From: Trileptium ribeirensis
Lineage: Eukaryota > Nematoda > Enoplea > Enoplida > Thoracostomopsidae
Length of the DNA stretch: 64,000 nucleotides
Direction: 5' to 3'
NCBI GenBank assembly: GCA_030248225.1
Contig: JASANE010016307.1
Location: 1 to 64,000 of the forward strand
Shown here: positions 12,072-23,350 of the stretch, piece after piece
Layout: each line of letters starts with the position of its first letter
Position numbering within the stretch: the stretch's first letter is position 1
The notes under the pieces: generated by a model
The model's input: only the letters and a program-made list of their open reading frames with translations
Databases searched by the model: none
What the model was told of the DNA's origin: nothing
Program-made: the position numbers and the translations under genes

Positions 12072-13575
12072 GGACTAACTTAGCCAGCCAAAATGAACGC
12101 TGGTAGCTGATACTTTATTTATCGCTACATTTTACCAGTGACTTCTCAATATTGAACACTGGTAACGTAATATTTTACTTTTCTTAATATTTTCAGGAAA
12201 TTTGCTCGTTTGCTGTTCGCTATTGCGAACAGCTATCCTTTTGTGGTCCTCAGTCGAGAGGACGGTCGTGACGGGTATCCGTCACGGCCACTTTTTTTCT
12301 ATTAAAATCGGGATGAGTTTCGCAGGTCTACCGCGCGGGGTAGGGCTATTCCTATATATAAATACAGCGCGACCGGCGGGGAGTCGTACCGTTCTACTCA
12401 CTCGCAGGTCGGGTATGGCAAGGGCTCGCCATACTCGCATTCTTTAAGTATGACGGAGCTGGTTTATATGCGTTCAAATTACTAACTTTTCCCTAAAAAT
12501 CAGCCCAAACAAAATGAGTTACTCGCAACTATTCGTACCTCCGAACTTAGAAAACACAAGGGTACAACGGGGTATAACCATAATCAGCGAGATATCGGCA
12601 AAATATACGGTAAAATGACATCCAAATATGGGCCTTTAGGGCCATAATCAACACAAAAGAACTGTATGAATATGGTAAACAATTATAGATAAACGGTTAC
12701 AATCATACGTCTACATTCGAGTGGAGGGTACATTTCGAATATACGACGGTAATCAGGCTGCCAAATCGTATATATACATCCACCTACAAATACATATGAG
12801 CGCAAACAACGATTGCAATGGTACACAGATATATATATAGCATTCGATATGATCATGATTATATATACAAATCAAATACATAATAGAGGACCTTTATGGC
12901 CAACTGACATGATATGGCACAACAATGGCGAGGGTAATGGTAGTATATATACATATATATTCAAGTACGCCAATAGAGGCCTTTATGGCCTACAACAATA
13001 TGCTTATAGCAATTATAATATGATACAAGTTACCTATATCAATGGGTGCCTTTAGGGCATTACAATCTATATATATGGTTCTGATACTCTCACGATTATC
13101 TAATCCTGAAATCTTAATAATAATATATACCATTCTGAGCACAAAAACTGTCGGCGGTGCAGGCCGAAACATGACGAAAATACCTGGTTTGTAGCGAGGT
13201 TAATGGGCGCAACAATTCCTGATTTGCGACCCTTATATATGGTCTATCCATAAGGTGACAACAGATTAGCTGTTAGTTCGTATATATGGGGGGTAACGGA
13301 TTACACCTCTTCACTTGGGCGAAAAGTTCATAAGTCGGTGTCTATCCTATATACATGAGTATATTTATGCGGGGCTTTAATTGCGTATCCTTTTGGGTCA
13401 TCCTCCGTCGGGTATTCTAAGTCGGGAGACATTCGTAACTAAATTCAAAAATGTTGGCCATTACACTGTGGCCAGGATTATTGGGCGTTCTATTAAATGT
13501 CGGCCATTAGGCTGTGGCAAGGATTAATCTACCTCGTAACGATCCAGTATGGACCTGTTGCAAAGGCATATTTAT
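12072..13575 (+). repeat. Left arm of a ~1.5-kb inverted repeat pair
   Basis: Read inward from TAACTTAGCCAGC, this arm matches the reverse complement of 21,795-23,350. It does so through the aatgaacgctggtagctga word, the caaatttgc/gaacagc segment, the ggcagcctgattaccgt segment, and inner units containing ggccatta...tgtggccaggatta. It includes a TATATAAATA box at about 12,354 upstream of a GC-rich segment, so the outer arm could hold a Pol II promoter. The right arm lacks that box. It is either the terminal repeats of one 11.3-kb element or two opposed copies of one family. Confidence 0.75.
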
Positions 13576-14651
13576 ATAATAAAACTGCTGGGATCCCAGT
13601 TCTGAGTTCGCCCCGGTTTCAGCACAAGTGAGAAACGTATACAAAGGGGAATTACGGCTAAAGATTTTGTTTCAAATTTTCCATATTATGATTATGGCAG
13701 CAGTTTGATGCATTGAGAAATCATTGTCAAATCGAACCTTATGTGACATCGTGTGAACAGTAGACCGTTTTTTTCAAGCATTTATAATGAGTTTTTTTCA
13801 AAATAGGTTGGGTGTTTGTGTCTTTAGTTGTTTGACGAAATATGTATACCTGAATAACAACAACCATATATCCAGTAAATCGTGGCTCAGTAAACGGGTG
13901 AACTTGGCTAGTCTGCTATCAATGCGTTTCGAATACACCCAGTGTGACGCAGCTTTGCATAGATACATAGTGGAAAGCATTTAGCTGCGATGGTATATCG
14001 TGAAAACGTTTAGACACACAATCATGATACGTATATTAAGAAATAAGTTGTCGAAAACATTTTAGCTGCGTTAGCCTCTTGTAATACCTTTAATAAGTTT
14101 TTCATCTTAATTTTGTAGAAATATGTTCGTCGTTATTGCGACGCCTGGTTGTTGCTTATCGCAGTTGTTTGAGTTCAGTTCGAATTGCTCAATTTATAGA
14201 GAACGTGAATCTTGAGTTTACGCACAGATGTTGAATGGAATGTATTGTCGTGTCTTTTATGTTAAGACATGGTGATTCATAAAACTAGTTTCAATTTCCG
14301 GCTAATTTCAGTTTCAGTTATTTCATGGTGTATTTCTGTATTTCTAGCTTCTCTATTAGCTGATAATTTTGCCATGGGGCATGAGCGGTTCTCACTGTTT
14401 CTGAATTGGCAGCACCGGATTTTGGCGGGACCATAAGTGTACGGAGCGGTTTGAACACGGAGCGCTTCAGGCTTCGGAATCTGCGGAATATAATTTTCAA
14501 AATTTATGTTCATTACGAAAAACGCTAAAATTGTTAACAAATGGCCTCATAAAGGTACAGGGATTAAAAGCAATCTGCCAACCATGTTCACTTGAATTAC
14601 ATTTTTAACTTCGGTAAAGGACTTTTGTTAAATTTCTATGTCAACTAGAGG
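13576..14651. other. Unassigned interior of the inverted-repeat region
   Basis: Short open frames on both strands (for example 14,277-14,540 minus, 87 codons) have no recognisable domain. Confidence 0.45.
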
Positions 14652-14910
14652 GAGCACCCAAAAATGCCAAGGTTGCACACTAACCCTTTGGAGAGATTTG
14701 TATTTCCTATCCGAATAAAGCCTCAGTGTACACTTTAAGTGCGAAGACACGTGGTACTAATGGTTGCCCAGCCATCATTTTTTCCTAGAGCACCCAAAAA
14801 TGCCATGGTTGCTCACTCACCCTTTGTATTTCCTATCTGAATAAAGTTTCATATTACACTTATAAGTGAGAAGATCCGTGGTACTATATATAATTTTTGT
14901 CCAGCCATCT
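14652..14910 (+). repeat. Tandem duplication, ~136-bp unit x2
   Basis: Copies begin at 14,652 and 14,788 with gagcacccaaaaatgcc and share tttgtatttcctatc plus a cgtggtact word. The second copy runs directly into the hAT-like MITE target site. Confidence 0.75.
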
Positions 14911-14923
14911 CACATGGTATTCT

Positions 14924-15109
14924 GGCTAGTCCAAACCTCGGAAATTATAGCCTGAGGGCTCCCGACTCATCTGCCGGGGGGGCTAATTTTTTGCCGTATT
15001 TTGTCGCGTTTAGACGTTAGTTTTTCTCAGCAGGGGGCTTTGAGCCGGGAGTACCTCCATTTTATCGGGGGGCAGCCGAAAATGCCGGCCCCCCACTTTG
15101 GACCAGCCA
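14924..15109. mobile_element. hAT-type MITE, 186 bp with 8-bp TSD
   Basis: The ends GGCTAGTCCAAA and TTTGGACCAGCC(A) are inverted with one mismatch. GGTATTCT occurs directly on both sides (14,916-14,923 and 15,110-15,117). An 8-bp target duplication is the hAT superfamily signature. The interior is GC-rich with several G runs and no coding capacity, so it is non-autonomous. Confidence 0.75.
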
Positions 15110-16423
15110 GGTATTCTGATAGCGCCGACACATGATAGGGTTCATGTCGAAACATATCATTGTGAGTTGTGAGATTCTTTGATTAATCATTGATGTTTGT
15201 CTCAAGGATATAATAATGTTGTTAATTAGTCAGCTGTGGTTCACTGGAAAGATATATTTGGTTCGTAGGTGTCAATAGCGGGTAGTGCGGGTAACACCCT
15301 AGTCTTCGTACTACCACCCCCAAGCCAGATGCACTCACTGAACGCTTCACAAAAAATTTTAGCAAATATGGGTAGAATTAACAAACAATATAGGAAATTA
15401 GGAAAAATTTATCGCAAATTGGCAAAATTCGGGGAAATTTTAGTAGAATTGAGAAAATTTTTGAGTTCTTAAAAATCTCAGAAATTGACACCCTCCACCT
15501 GCGATCATCTACCTCCTCCCAAACCCACGGGCCTTCGACACCTATGATTTACTCAGAAAATCAAATGGTAATAGAACAGTTTATTTGATTCTTCGTAAGT
15601 TTACGATATATAATGTCCATTTTGGGTCTGACATTTACGTTTTTTACCATTCTAGTTGCAATGGCGTTTGGTGTATTCGCTTGTTTGTCGTTCAGCATCT
15701 ATTGCATTGTCGCCGGAGCGCTATTGATGTACGTAAGCTAAGCATTTAATTGCTAATCTATAGATCTCTACATACCCAGCTTAACCCTAAAACCTACAAA
15801 CCCATTCTAGCCTTATATGTACAAATAAGTAAGTTCCGAAATTGAGTTTTTGGCCTCATGCAGCACCATGCAGGGATAACGACATGACTTAGATAGAAGT
15901 AAAATGGTGAGCTGACGCTGTTCGCCTGGGCTCTTCATTCGCTGAAAAATTTGCCAGGACGTGAACCAGCTCCCCCCTTGTTGCGAACAATTTTGCCAGG
16001 GGGCATTTTGCCAAGAAAAACGACTAAAACCGTGTCAAAAAGAAGACTAAAACGCTTTCGATGGACGGAAAATCGATTATGGAACAAAATTTGGGAATTT
16101 TTGAGTTCAGGACAGAATTTTAGTGCAAATTTTGACCAAATTTTTGCATGAGTAAACTTAACCTGCGTCGCCTAACATCCTATTTTGAAATTAGCGATTG
16201 GCAGTAGCTTGTTCGGTGTACAAGCAATCGGTAAAATCCTCTGAGAACAGAAATAATGGCTTTTCGTCAACGGTTCCAAAACGTTAACGAACAATAAATT
16301 GCCCGTTTATTGATTACTTCAAAAATGTTACCGAACATCTTACTGGCCATTTGGAGTTTAAAGTTCTCAATTTGTGATTTTGTTAGTGAACGTAAACGCG
16401 CTACTTTTGAGTTTCATGATTTG
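15110..16423. other. Unassigned stretch
   Basis: It contains repeated aaattt/gaattt-rich words (15,360-15,470 and 16,080-16,150) and short open frames without recognisable domains. Confidence 0.45.
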
Positions 16424-17297
16424 GTTCGCGAACAAGATATTGCAATACATATATATATATATATTCGTTATAATAATAAGTTATATAATATAAGTTCGTA
16501 TAATAATAACACGTTCGCTCACTCCATATGCATTATAACAAAAGTGCAAATTTTGGCAATGGTTATTTTGACTGAACTGTGAAACCAGTATATAGGCACG
16601 GAACGTTCATATATGATGTTCGCGAACATCTTCAGTTTAATATCTATGCTGAAAAAACAATTATTAAATCAATAAACGTACGAATATGATGTTCGCGAAC
16701 GTCTTGGGTTTCATGCGTAAACATTTTTCTTTGCAATACTCTTGATATTTTCGAGATTTTACTCGTGATTAATTTAATTGAAGTATGGGATCAGTGTTTG
16801 CTACCCCGTGTTATATCACCACATCAATGTTCGCGAACAGGTTTTTATGTGTAAAGGCAAACGCACCTATTTATCGAGCAAAAAAATTTGTGACTTTCGC
16901 GAACACCTTTAACTATGAAATTTTAATATTAAAGCGTTGACTTGTAATTTTCACTGAAATACTCTTGCACGTCGATGGTCGAACGATGTCATGTCAAAAC
17001 ATACGGATTTAACTATATACTGTATTCGGCTCCAGGATTTCCAGTTAAAATTTCATTAAGATTTTTCGCATTATTATATTAACATATTTTAGTTATGGAC
17101 ACATGTTCGCGAACAATAAACGCATAGTTAATGTTCTTTTTAGTATTAACGTAGTGTTAGGATATATATGTGTGTTCGTGAACAGCTTTATCTCAACAGT
17201 ATTTTATGTTCGCGAACAATTTTTTTGCATAAGAAAGCTCGGTCTGTTGGCACACAAAATTCATATAATTGTATACATTATAGAACTGTTCGCAAAC
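16424..17297. promoter_or_regulatory. Cluster of nine TGTTCGCGAACA-type palindromes
   Basis: Perfect GTTCGCGAAC starts at 16,424, 16,618, 16,691, 16,829, 17,105 and 17,208. One-mismatch versions start at 16,895, 17,174 and 17,288. Five of the perfect sites extend to TGTTCGCGAAC on the left. Spacings are irregular (34-210 bp) and sequences between sites are not alike, so this is not an ordinary tandem repeat. A CpG-rich palindrome this dense in AT-rich DNA looks like a multi-site binding array for a dimeric protein; the binder is unknown. Confidence 0.5.
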
Positions 17298-17939
17298 CAA
17301 TCAGACCGGTAAGAATAACAAGAATTGTGTTTGCATAACGAAAGTTTTAAAATTCAAGTAACGTAATTTTGCGTTTCGGAAGGCAGTTATGCTGAAAGCC
17401 ATTATTTATTCCACATTCAAAGCAGTTATTTATGCCATTTGGGTTGTTTTACCCAGTGGTAACAAAAAATTTTGTCAAGGGGCGGTTAACCGTGGATAGC
17501 CCAAAATTTTTCCAGGGGGATCGAATCGGGGGCACCCGGTTTTACCATTGGTTACCATACTTGAACAAGCCTGGGTCGCCAATTTGGAGAGTCCAGTATG
17601 CCATCCGCGTTTCTCCCTCCTATCTAATACTCCTCATATCAGAAAATATTGGGCACAAGCCGCGTGGCTGTGCAAAAAATTTAAACAAACGATATATGCC
17701 TCGCTGAGTGTACAACTTTTCACTCTAATTCCCCGAAAACGTTTTGGAGTTATATAAATAGCTAACTTAAACTAAACTCGTCAAGCCCGATTTCGAATTA
17801 TTAAGGAAAAATATTTATTACTGGCAAAGGTAAAGCTGAGGTACGTATCTAATGATTTTTAAAATCACTTTTTGTTAATTATAATAATGTTTCATTTGAC
17901 AATCTTCCTCGGCATCAGTGTACTTTTTCTAAAATTCAT

Positions 17940-18225
17940 ATATCTCAACATCAAAGTGTATAATGCAATCAGTGAACTTGCAGCTAAGAATAGTACTGGT
18001 GAAGATAATGTTCCCCAATTTTTTGTTACTACACTTGCTGATGCTGTTGTGTTACCGTTATATTTTAATTTGTAATCGAGCAATTGACACATTTCAGGTA
18101 CCCGAAGGTTTTAAAATTGGCGAGATTGTTCCAATTCATAAAAAACAAAGTAAAGACAATCATAAAAACTACCTATAGACCCGTAACTTTGGTTTCTACC
18201 TTTAGCAAATCTCTTGAACCAGATG
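17940..18225 (+). pseudogene. LINE reverse transcriptase fragment
   Basis: Three successive frames give the N-terminal RT signature of CR1/Jockey/L2-type LINEs. First comes an NSTGEDNVP motif, then PEGFKIGEIVPIHKK, then RPVTLVSTFSKSLE. In intact elements these motifs precede the catalytic palm. At least two frameshifts separate them and no YxDD block follows. It is a dead fragment on the plus strand. Confidence 0.7.
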
Positions 18226-18398
18226 GATAATTACCTCCAGACCAAATAGCACATATGCAAGAACCATTTTGCTTTTAGGTCTCTCATTTCGACAACATTG
18301 CAGTATTGATTAGGGATGTACCTAACACTAAAATTCACCGAATACGGAATATTCGGTTTCCAATATTCGTCTGAATTTGAATACCGAATAATTTATAT

Positions 18399-19476
18399 CA
18401 GGGAATAACAGGAACCGAAATTTACCGGAACTGTCTATTTAAGCCGGAACCTGGCCTTCGAAACTTGTATATAGTAAAACAAATGGAGGACGAAATGAAG
18501 GCACTGTGAATTTAAATTGTATTTTAAAAAATTTTACATTAAACTTTATTGCGATGACATTATTGCCTCTGTGGAACTTAGAAGAGGCTGAGGAAGCTAA
18601 CATATTTATCAATAAAGATGTCGGATTTTGGACTCCCAGCGGAGAAATGCCTCCAACTGAACAGGCTTGCGTAAACTGCGTCAAACTGAACATTCTTGTA
18701 TTGAATCGAGCTTAGACTATGCAATTTTGCTGTCTCTAATCGCCTCTCTATACAAGATATACTTTCGTTTTATATGTTATTACGTAGGAAACTTGAAATT
18801 ATTGGTTTTTGTGGTTCCAACAGAAAATAAAATGGTATGTAATTTTCTGATCGTTGGTCCGAGACGTTCACACTAGTATTGGGCAAACAGTGCCCATCAG
18901 TTAGATGAAGACAATTTTCTGATCATTATGCTATAAATGAGACAAACAGTTATACTGTTCGCACAGTTTGAATACATACAATTCATTCCCAAGAACGCAG
19001 TTTCTGGATGTTTTCCAGATAATGTTACTTTACTCCAATGTAAACTGATTACAAAGTTTACAACCGCACTGCCTGGTGCTTAACGCAATTTTTATTAGCC
19101 AAGCTTACAGCTAAGTACTTCAATAATCCATACGTTATTATTATGTATATCAAGTCGGATCGGTTCAATTCTAATATATACATATAGATTTCTCAATGGA
19201 TAAGCTGCTACAAGCATCGACCTGTCGGGTGAAAATAGAAAATGATTACTGAAATTGAATCCTACTTACGTTTCACAGTGTAATTTACTGAGTTATTCTT
19301 TTCTTTTGTTTGGTTGTGTCAGCACTTGATCATTGTGTAATAACGCACAATTGGACCACAGATGAAGCAAAAATGTGGACAATTTTAAACTGGAATTATG
19401 GTTCCGGTATGGTTTTTGTCTTTTGCCGGAACACGTTTTTCGCCCGAACCGGAGCCGCAATATCGGTTACTCCCTG
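18399..19476. mobile_element. hAT-like non-autonomous element, ~1.08 kb
   Basis: The left end CAGGGAATAAC and the reverse complement of the right end, CAGGGAGTAAC, form a short TIR starting with the CAGGG often seen in hAT ends. The 8-bp flanks (atttatat / atatatat) match at 7 of 8 positions. Both subterminal regions are rich in CCGGAAC/GGTTCCG words. Interior frames (18,439-18,693 minus, 18,506-18,715 plus) show no transposase. The call is tentative because the TIR is short. Confidence 0.45.
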
Positions 19477-19854
19477 ATATATATTAGTGAACTCGGGAAA
19501 TAGTATATAGCAACGGACGAATAAACGTAAAAATACGCATTTATTCTATCTACGCTTTTCCACCGTGTTAGGTTCAAAATATTTAATAAACGAATCAACG
19601 AAAAATTGTGAGCGTGTGGTTGTGCTGAATGAACGTTATTTTTTCGCGAGGTTTAATGCAGTGCGTTTTCTTATTGCTATGTTTTTTGTGGCATTGTTGT
19701 TTAGAATAGAGTCTATTCCCCCTCCCGCGTCGCTCACGTAATTTAAGAACAAGCTTGTCGCTGGTAGCATATTAATATTGCAGGCACAGCGACTGAGTCT
19801 TTGCCAACAGTTGAGAGAAGAATTTACAACAAAGCAACTTATGTATGTGTAATA

Positions 19855-20106
19855 GTCCACGTGACGCTTTTGCACTGCGCACTTCCAAAACGCAATGCCC
19901 GTACGACGCCGGCAATCGTAACTTCGAGGACAGAGTTAATGGGTTCATTTTTCTTTTTTGGGTTGATCAAAGAAGCTACGGAGCTTAACAAGCCGCAGGA
20001 GCCTTTCACAGGAAGTGTTCTGATCCTTCTGGACGGATTGGACACGTAGTCTAAGTGGTACTGTCTTTGAGGTCCCTAGAGAAGTTGGCTTCGTCACTTC
20101 TTCACA
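19855..20106 (-). repeat. Interspersed repeat family B, copy 1
   Basis: The minus strand matches 25,432-25,715 and 61,505-61,797. Shared landmarks in order are agggacctc, a cgtccgg/gatcagaacac segment, gctcctgcggcttg, and the gtcgtatgggcatt-like word. It is GC-richer than its surroundings and non-coding, and is perhaps an LTR or SINE. No TSD could be fixed. Confidence 0.65.
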
Positions 20107-20425
20107 GGCCAAAGAGACCATACCGCTATTTCCGACCATGGTTCCACCTGGAATTGTTAATTTACGTGTTTTACTTTCGAGAACGATTAATTTATTTAGC
20201 CAGTGGCCTCCACTAGGGTCCAACAAATCCCTAGAAGTTTAACATTGGATAGCGTGTTTGGTCAAAGGGCCAAAGAGACCATACCGCTATTTCCTACCAT
20301 CGTTCCACCTGGAATTGTTAATTTACGTGTTTAACTTTCGAGAACAATTAATTTAGTTAGCCAGCGGCCCCCGCTAGGGTCCAACACATCCTTAGAAGTT
20401 TAACATTGGATCGCGTGTTTGGTCA
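20107..20425 (+). repeat. Tandem duplication, 161-bp unit x2
   Basis: Copies start at 20,107 and 20,268 with ggccaaagagaccataccgc. Both contain gttccacctggaattgttaa and end in a tagaagtttaacattgga segment. The unit is joined directly to repeat B copy 1, and its first 20 bases also start the B copy at 25,430 on the other strand. It may therefore be a multimerised end of that family. Confidence 0.8.
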
Positions 20426-21794
20426 ACCAGCGAAAGTCTGTGAGGAAATTTTATGTCGCACTCATTCACACTCTCATCCTCAACAATGAATCGGCGAGGT
20501 ACGCTAAGGTTTACACCTTCTGCACGGCAAGCTTGAACGCGGGGCGACGATTTCAAACCTCTTCAATACGTATCGCTACATTGGGCATCGAAACACAATA
20601 ACATCACGGGTCTTGATTAAAATGGAATTTATTGACAACCCGAAATCGCATACAAACACATCATAAGGGATAACACGAGTGATACAACTGTAACGATGAC
20701 CGAATGGTTGCGGAGGTTATGCTGTGATCATGAACAGAATCTGAGTGCCCGTCTGACCAGGCGGTCCAGAGTCTATTCACGCAGATGCTATACCTAGATG
20801 TGTTTAAGCTTAAGAACCCGAAGCAACTACTGCGCCGTGTATTCAAAACGCAAGTAGCTACGTAGCCTGCAAACAATTCAACTAATAGCAAACTACACCC
20901 AAGTAACTTTAATGCAAACTGTAAACCCACAGTGACAAGATATAAAACTGGAATAATAAAAGACTACAAGTTCGCATATATATATTCAGCTCTGTGACAT
21001 TTTAAAACAATCATCGTGTGCAGCAACTTCCAATTATTCTAGAAACCCACGATGTTGACATTTCGTAAACTTCCAGTTTCTTTCGCTACAGTTTCTTTCG
21101 CTAGTTCTTCAGATAGCACCTAAGAACTTAAAGTTGCAACATTGTGAAGTCAAAACAACCACGATATACCGAATCTAAAAACCTACATAATTCAGTAACC
21201 CCTATAGCAATGTAAACGATCATTATTATAATATGACAATAATAACAGTAAATAATATTTAATATTACATAATAAATAATAATAATAATTCCCTTTTTTA
21301 CTATTTGTAGTGCGGCCGACTGGTCTAGGCGGTACAGCTGTACTGACCACTATTTTGCTATACAACAATATAACAATCTGTCCTCTCGTTATACGGAAGC
21401 ACGGGTATTCCAGAATTGTTAGGTCTGGGAATTTGTTTTATCATGTATATCGGAGTCATCGCCTTATTTATATAAAACGCTCGCAGCTGCATAAATCACG
21501 GCGTGAATTTACTAACATCACATAAAAGTTTCTTAGACGAGAGGTGCGCTTACCGTACTCGACACGGTTGAGGGAAAACGGAATAGCAAAGCGAATTTCA
21601 GTTATCATCGCAGTAACTGCTTGCGGAACGCCGGCCAAATCGGTTCAGGTGTTAAACGGCGGCTAAGGAAATGCACGGTTGGGCGAGGGACTAAGCGTAC
21701 ACTATGGGGATACGAAAGGAAAACGAATCTGTTTCGGCTTATCCTAATCTACGGCGTATAATAATCAGTCACTGTGATGCACGACATGAATTGA
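20426..21794. other. Unassigned interior of the inverted-repeat region
   Basis: No gene was recognised. Near 21,312 the sequence resembles a tRNA-Leu-type A box (gcggccgactggtctaggc), but no credible B box follows, so it is not called. There are AT-rich repeats at 21,225-21,300. Confidence 0.45.
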
Positions 21795-23350
21795 TACGGC
21801 AAAAACAATGTATATGTAACAGATCCGTACTGGATCGTTACGAGGTAGATCAATCCTGGCCACACCCTAATGGCCAACATTTACGAATATCGTTACGTGA
21901 TAGATTAATCATGGCCACAGTGTAATGGCCAACATTTAGTCAAATACCCCATTAATCCTGGCCACAGGTGTAATGGCCAACATTTTTTAATTTAGCTACG
22001 GATGTCTCCCCAACTTACAATACCTAATGGAAAAGACCCAACCGGGCACGAAACCAACCATTGCATCGGAATACGTACGTGTATAGAATTAGAACCAACT
22101 AATAATCTTTCCGCCCAAGCGAATACATAAGCCGATTTCCCCCGCATATAGGAACCGACTATAGGGACTTCTTGTCACCCTATTTATAGACAATATATGC
22201 GTGCCGCAAGTCATGAATCGTTACGCTCGTTAACCTCGCTAAGAATAAGGATTTTCGTCATATTTCGGCCTGCATCGCCGACAGTTTTGTGATCAAAATG
22301 GGTATCGTTATTAACCTTTCAGGGATGGATAATCGTCGAGGTGTCGTTACCGTATATACATGTTGATTGTAGCGCCATAAAGGTGCCTATTGGTATATGT
22401 AACCTGTATATTATTATCGCTGTTGTAACCGTAATGTTGTAGGCCATAAAGGCTTTATTGGAGTACTTGAATTATGGATATATATTAACATTACCATCGC
22501 TTTGTTGAACCATTTTGATTGCCATAAAGGCATGTATTATGCATTAGATTCGTGAAATGCTGATCATACCGTGTATCTGTGTACCATTGGAATTATTGTT
22601 GGTGCTTATGTGCATTTTTAGATGGATGTGTACGACTTGGCAGCCTGATTACCGTTGTATACCCAAACACAACACACAAAAACACACCAAAACACACAAA
22701 CAACCAAACACCCCCCCAACACCACCACACCAACCAAAACCCACCCAAACCAAAAAACACAAACATTTGAATCGTACTTGTTAACCGTTATATATACCAT
22801 ATTCATACCTCTTTCTTGTTGTTTAAGGCCACAAAAGCGCCTATCTTTTGTTATGATTTTATACCTTTTTACGATTATCGTACTTTGTTGTACCCTTGTG
22901 ATTTGCAGGTTGGAGTTACACGTAGTCGTGAATAACTTGTTTTGGATAGGATGATTTTTAGGGAAAAGTTAGTAATTGTTACGCTTATAAACCAGCTCTT
23001 TAACTGGTAGAAAACGCGAGTATGGCGAGCTTTTGCAATACCCGGTTCGTGGATACAGAAGACGGTACGACTCCCCTCCTAGCCCGCGTGGTAGAATCGC
23101 AAGGTTACTTCGATTTTTGATAGAAAAGAGTGGCCCTGACGGATAGTTGTCACTACCGTCCTCACGAATGAGGACCACAAAAAATATGGCTGTTCGCCCT
23201 ATAGCGAACAGCAAATGAGCAAATTTACTGAAAATATTAGTAGGAAAAGTGAAATATCACTTTACCAGTGTTCAATATCGATAAGTACACTGGTAAACTG
23301 CGGTAACTAAAATTTTATCAGCTACCAGCGTTCATTTTCGCTGGCTAAGT
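21795..23350 (-). repeat. Right arm of the ~1.5-kb inverted repeat pair
   Basis: This is the reverse complement of 12,072-13,575. It ends at GGCTAAGTTAG next to the transposase pseudogene. Its inner end has three ggccaacattta / ctggccaca units, against two in the left arm. A 105-base A+C-only block (about 22,660-22,765) replaces some 25 ordinary bases present in the left arm. Confidence 0.75.
22660..22765. other. A+C-only block in the right arm
   Basis: About 105 bases contain essentially only A and C (acccaaacacaacacac style). The matching place in the left arm near 12,740 has ordinary mixed sequence of about 25 bases, while flanks on both sides align (cctgattaccgt on one side, gtaaccg/taaccg on the other). 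It is a replacement or artefact, not an ancestral part of the repeat. Confidence 0.65.

Noticed and set aside
21312..21400. tRNA-Leu-like gene suggested by gcggccgactggtctaggc
   Set aside because: No B box or acceptor pairing is found at the required distance.
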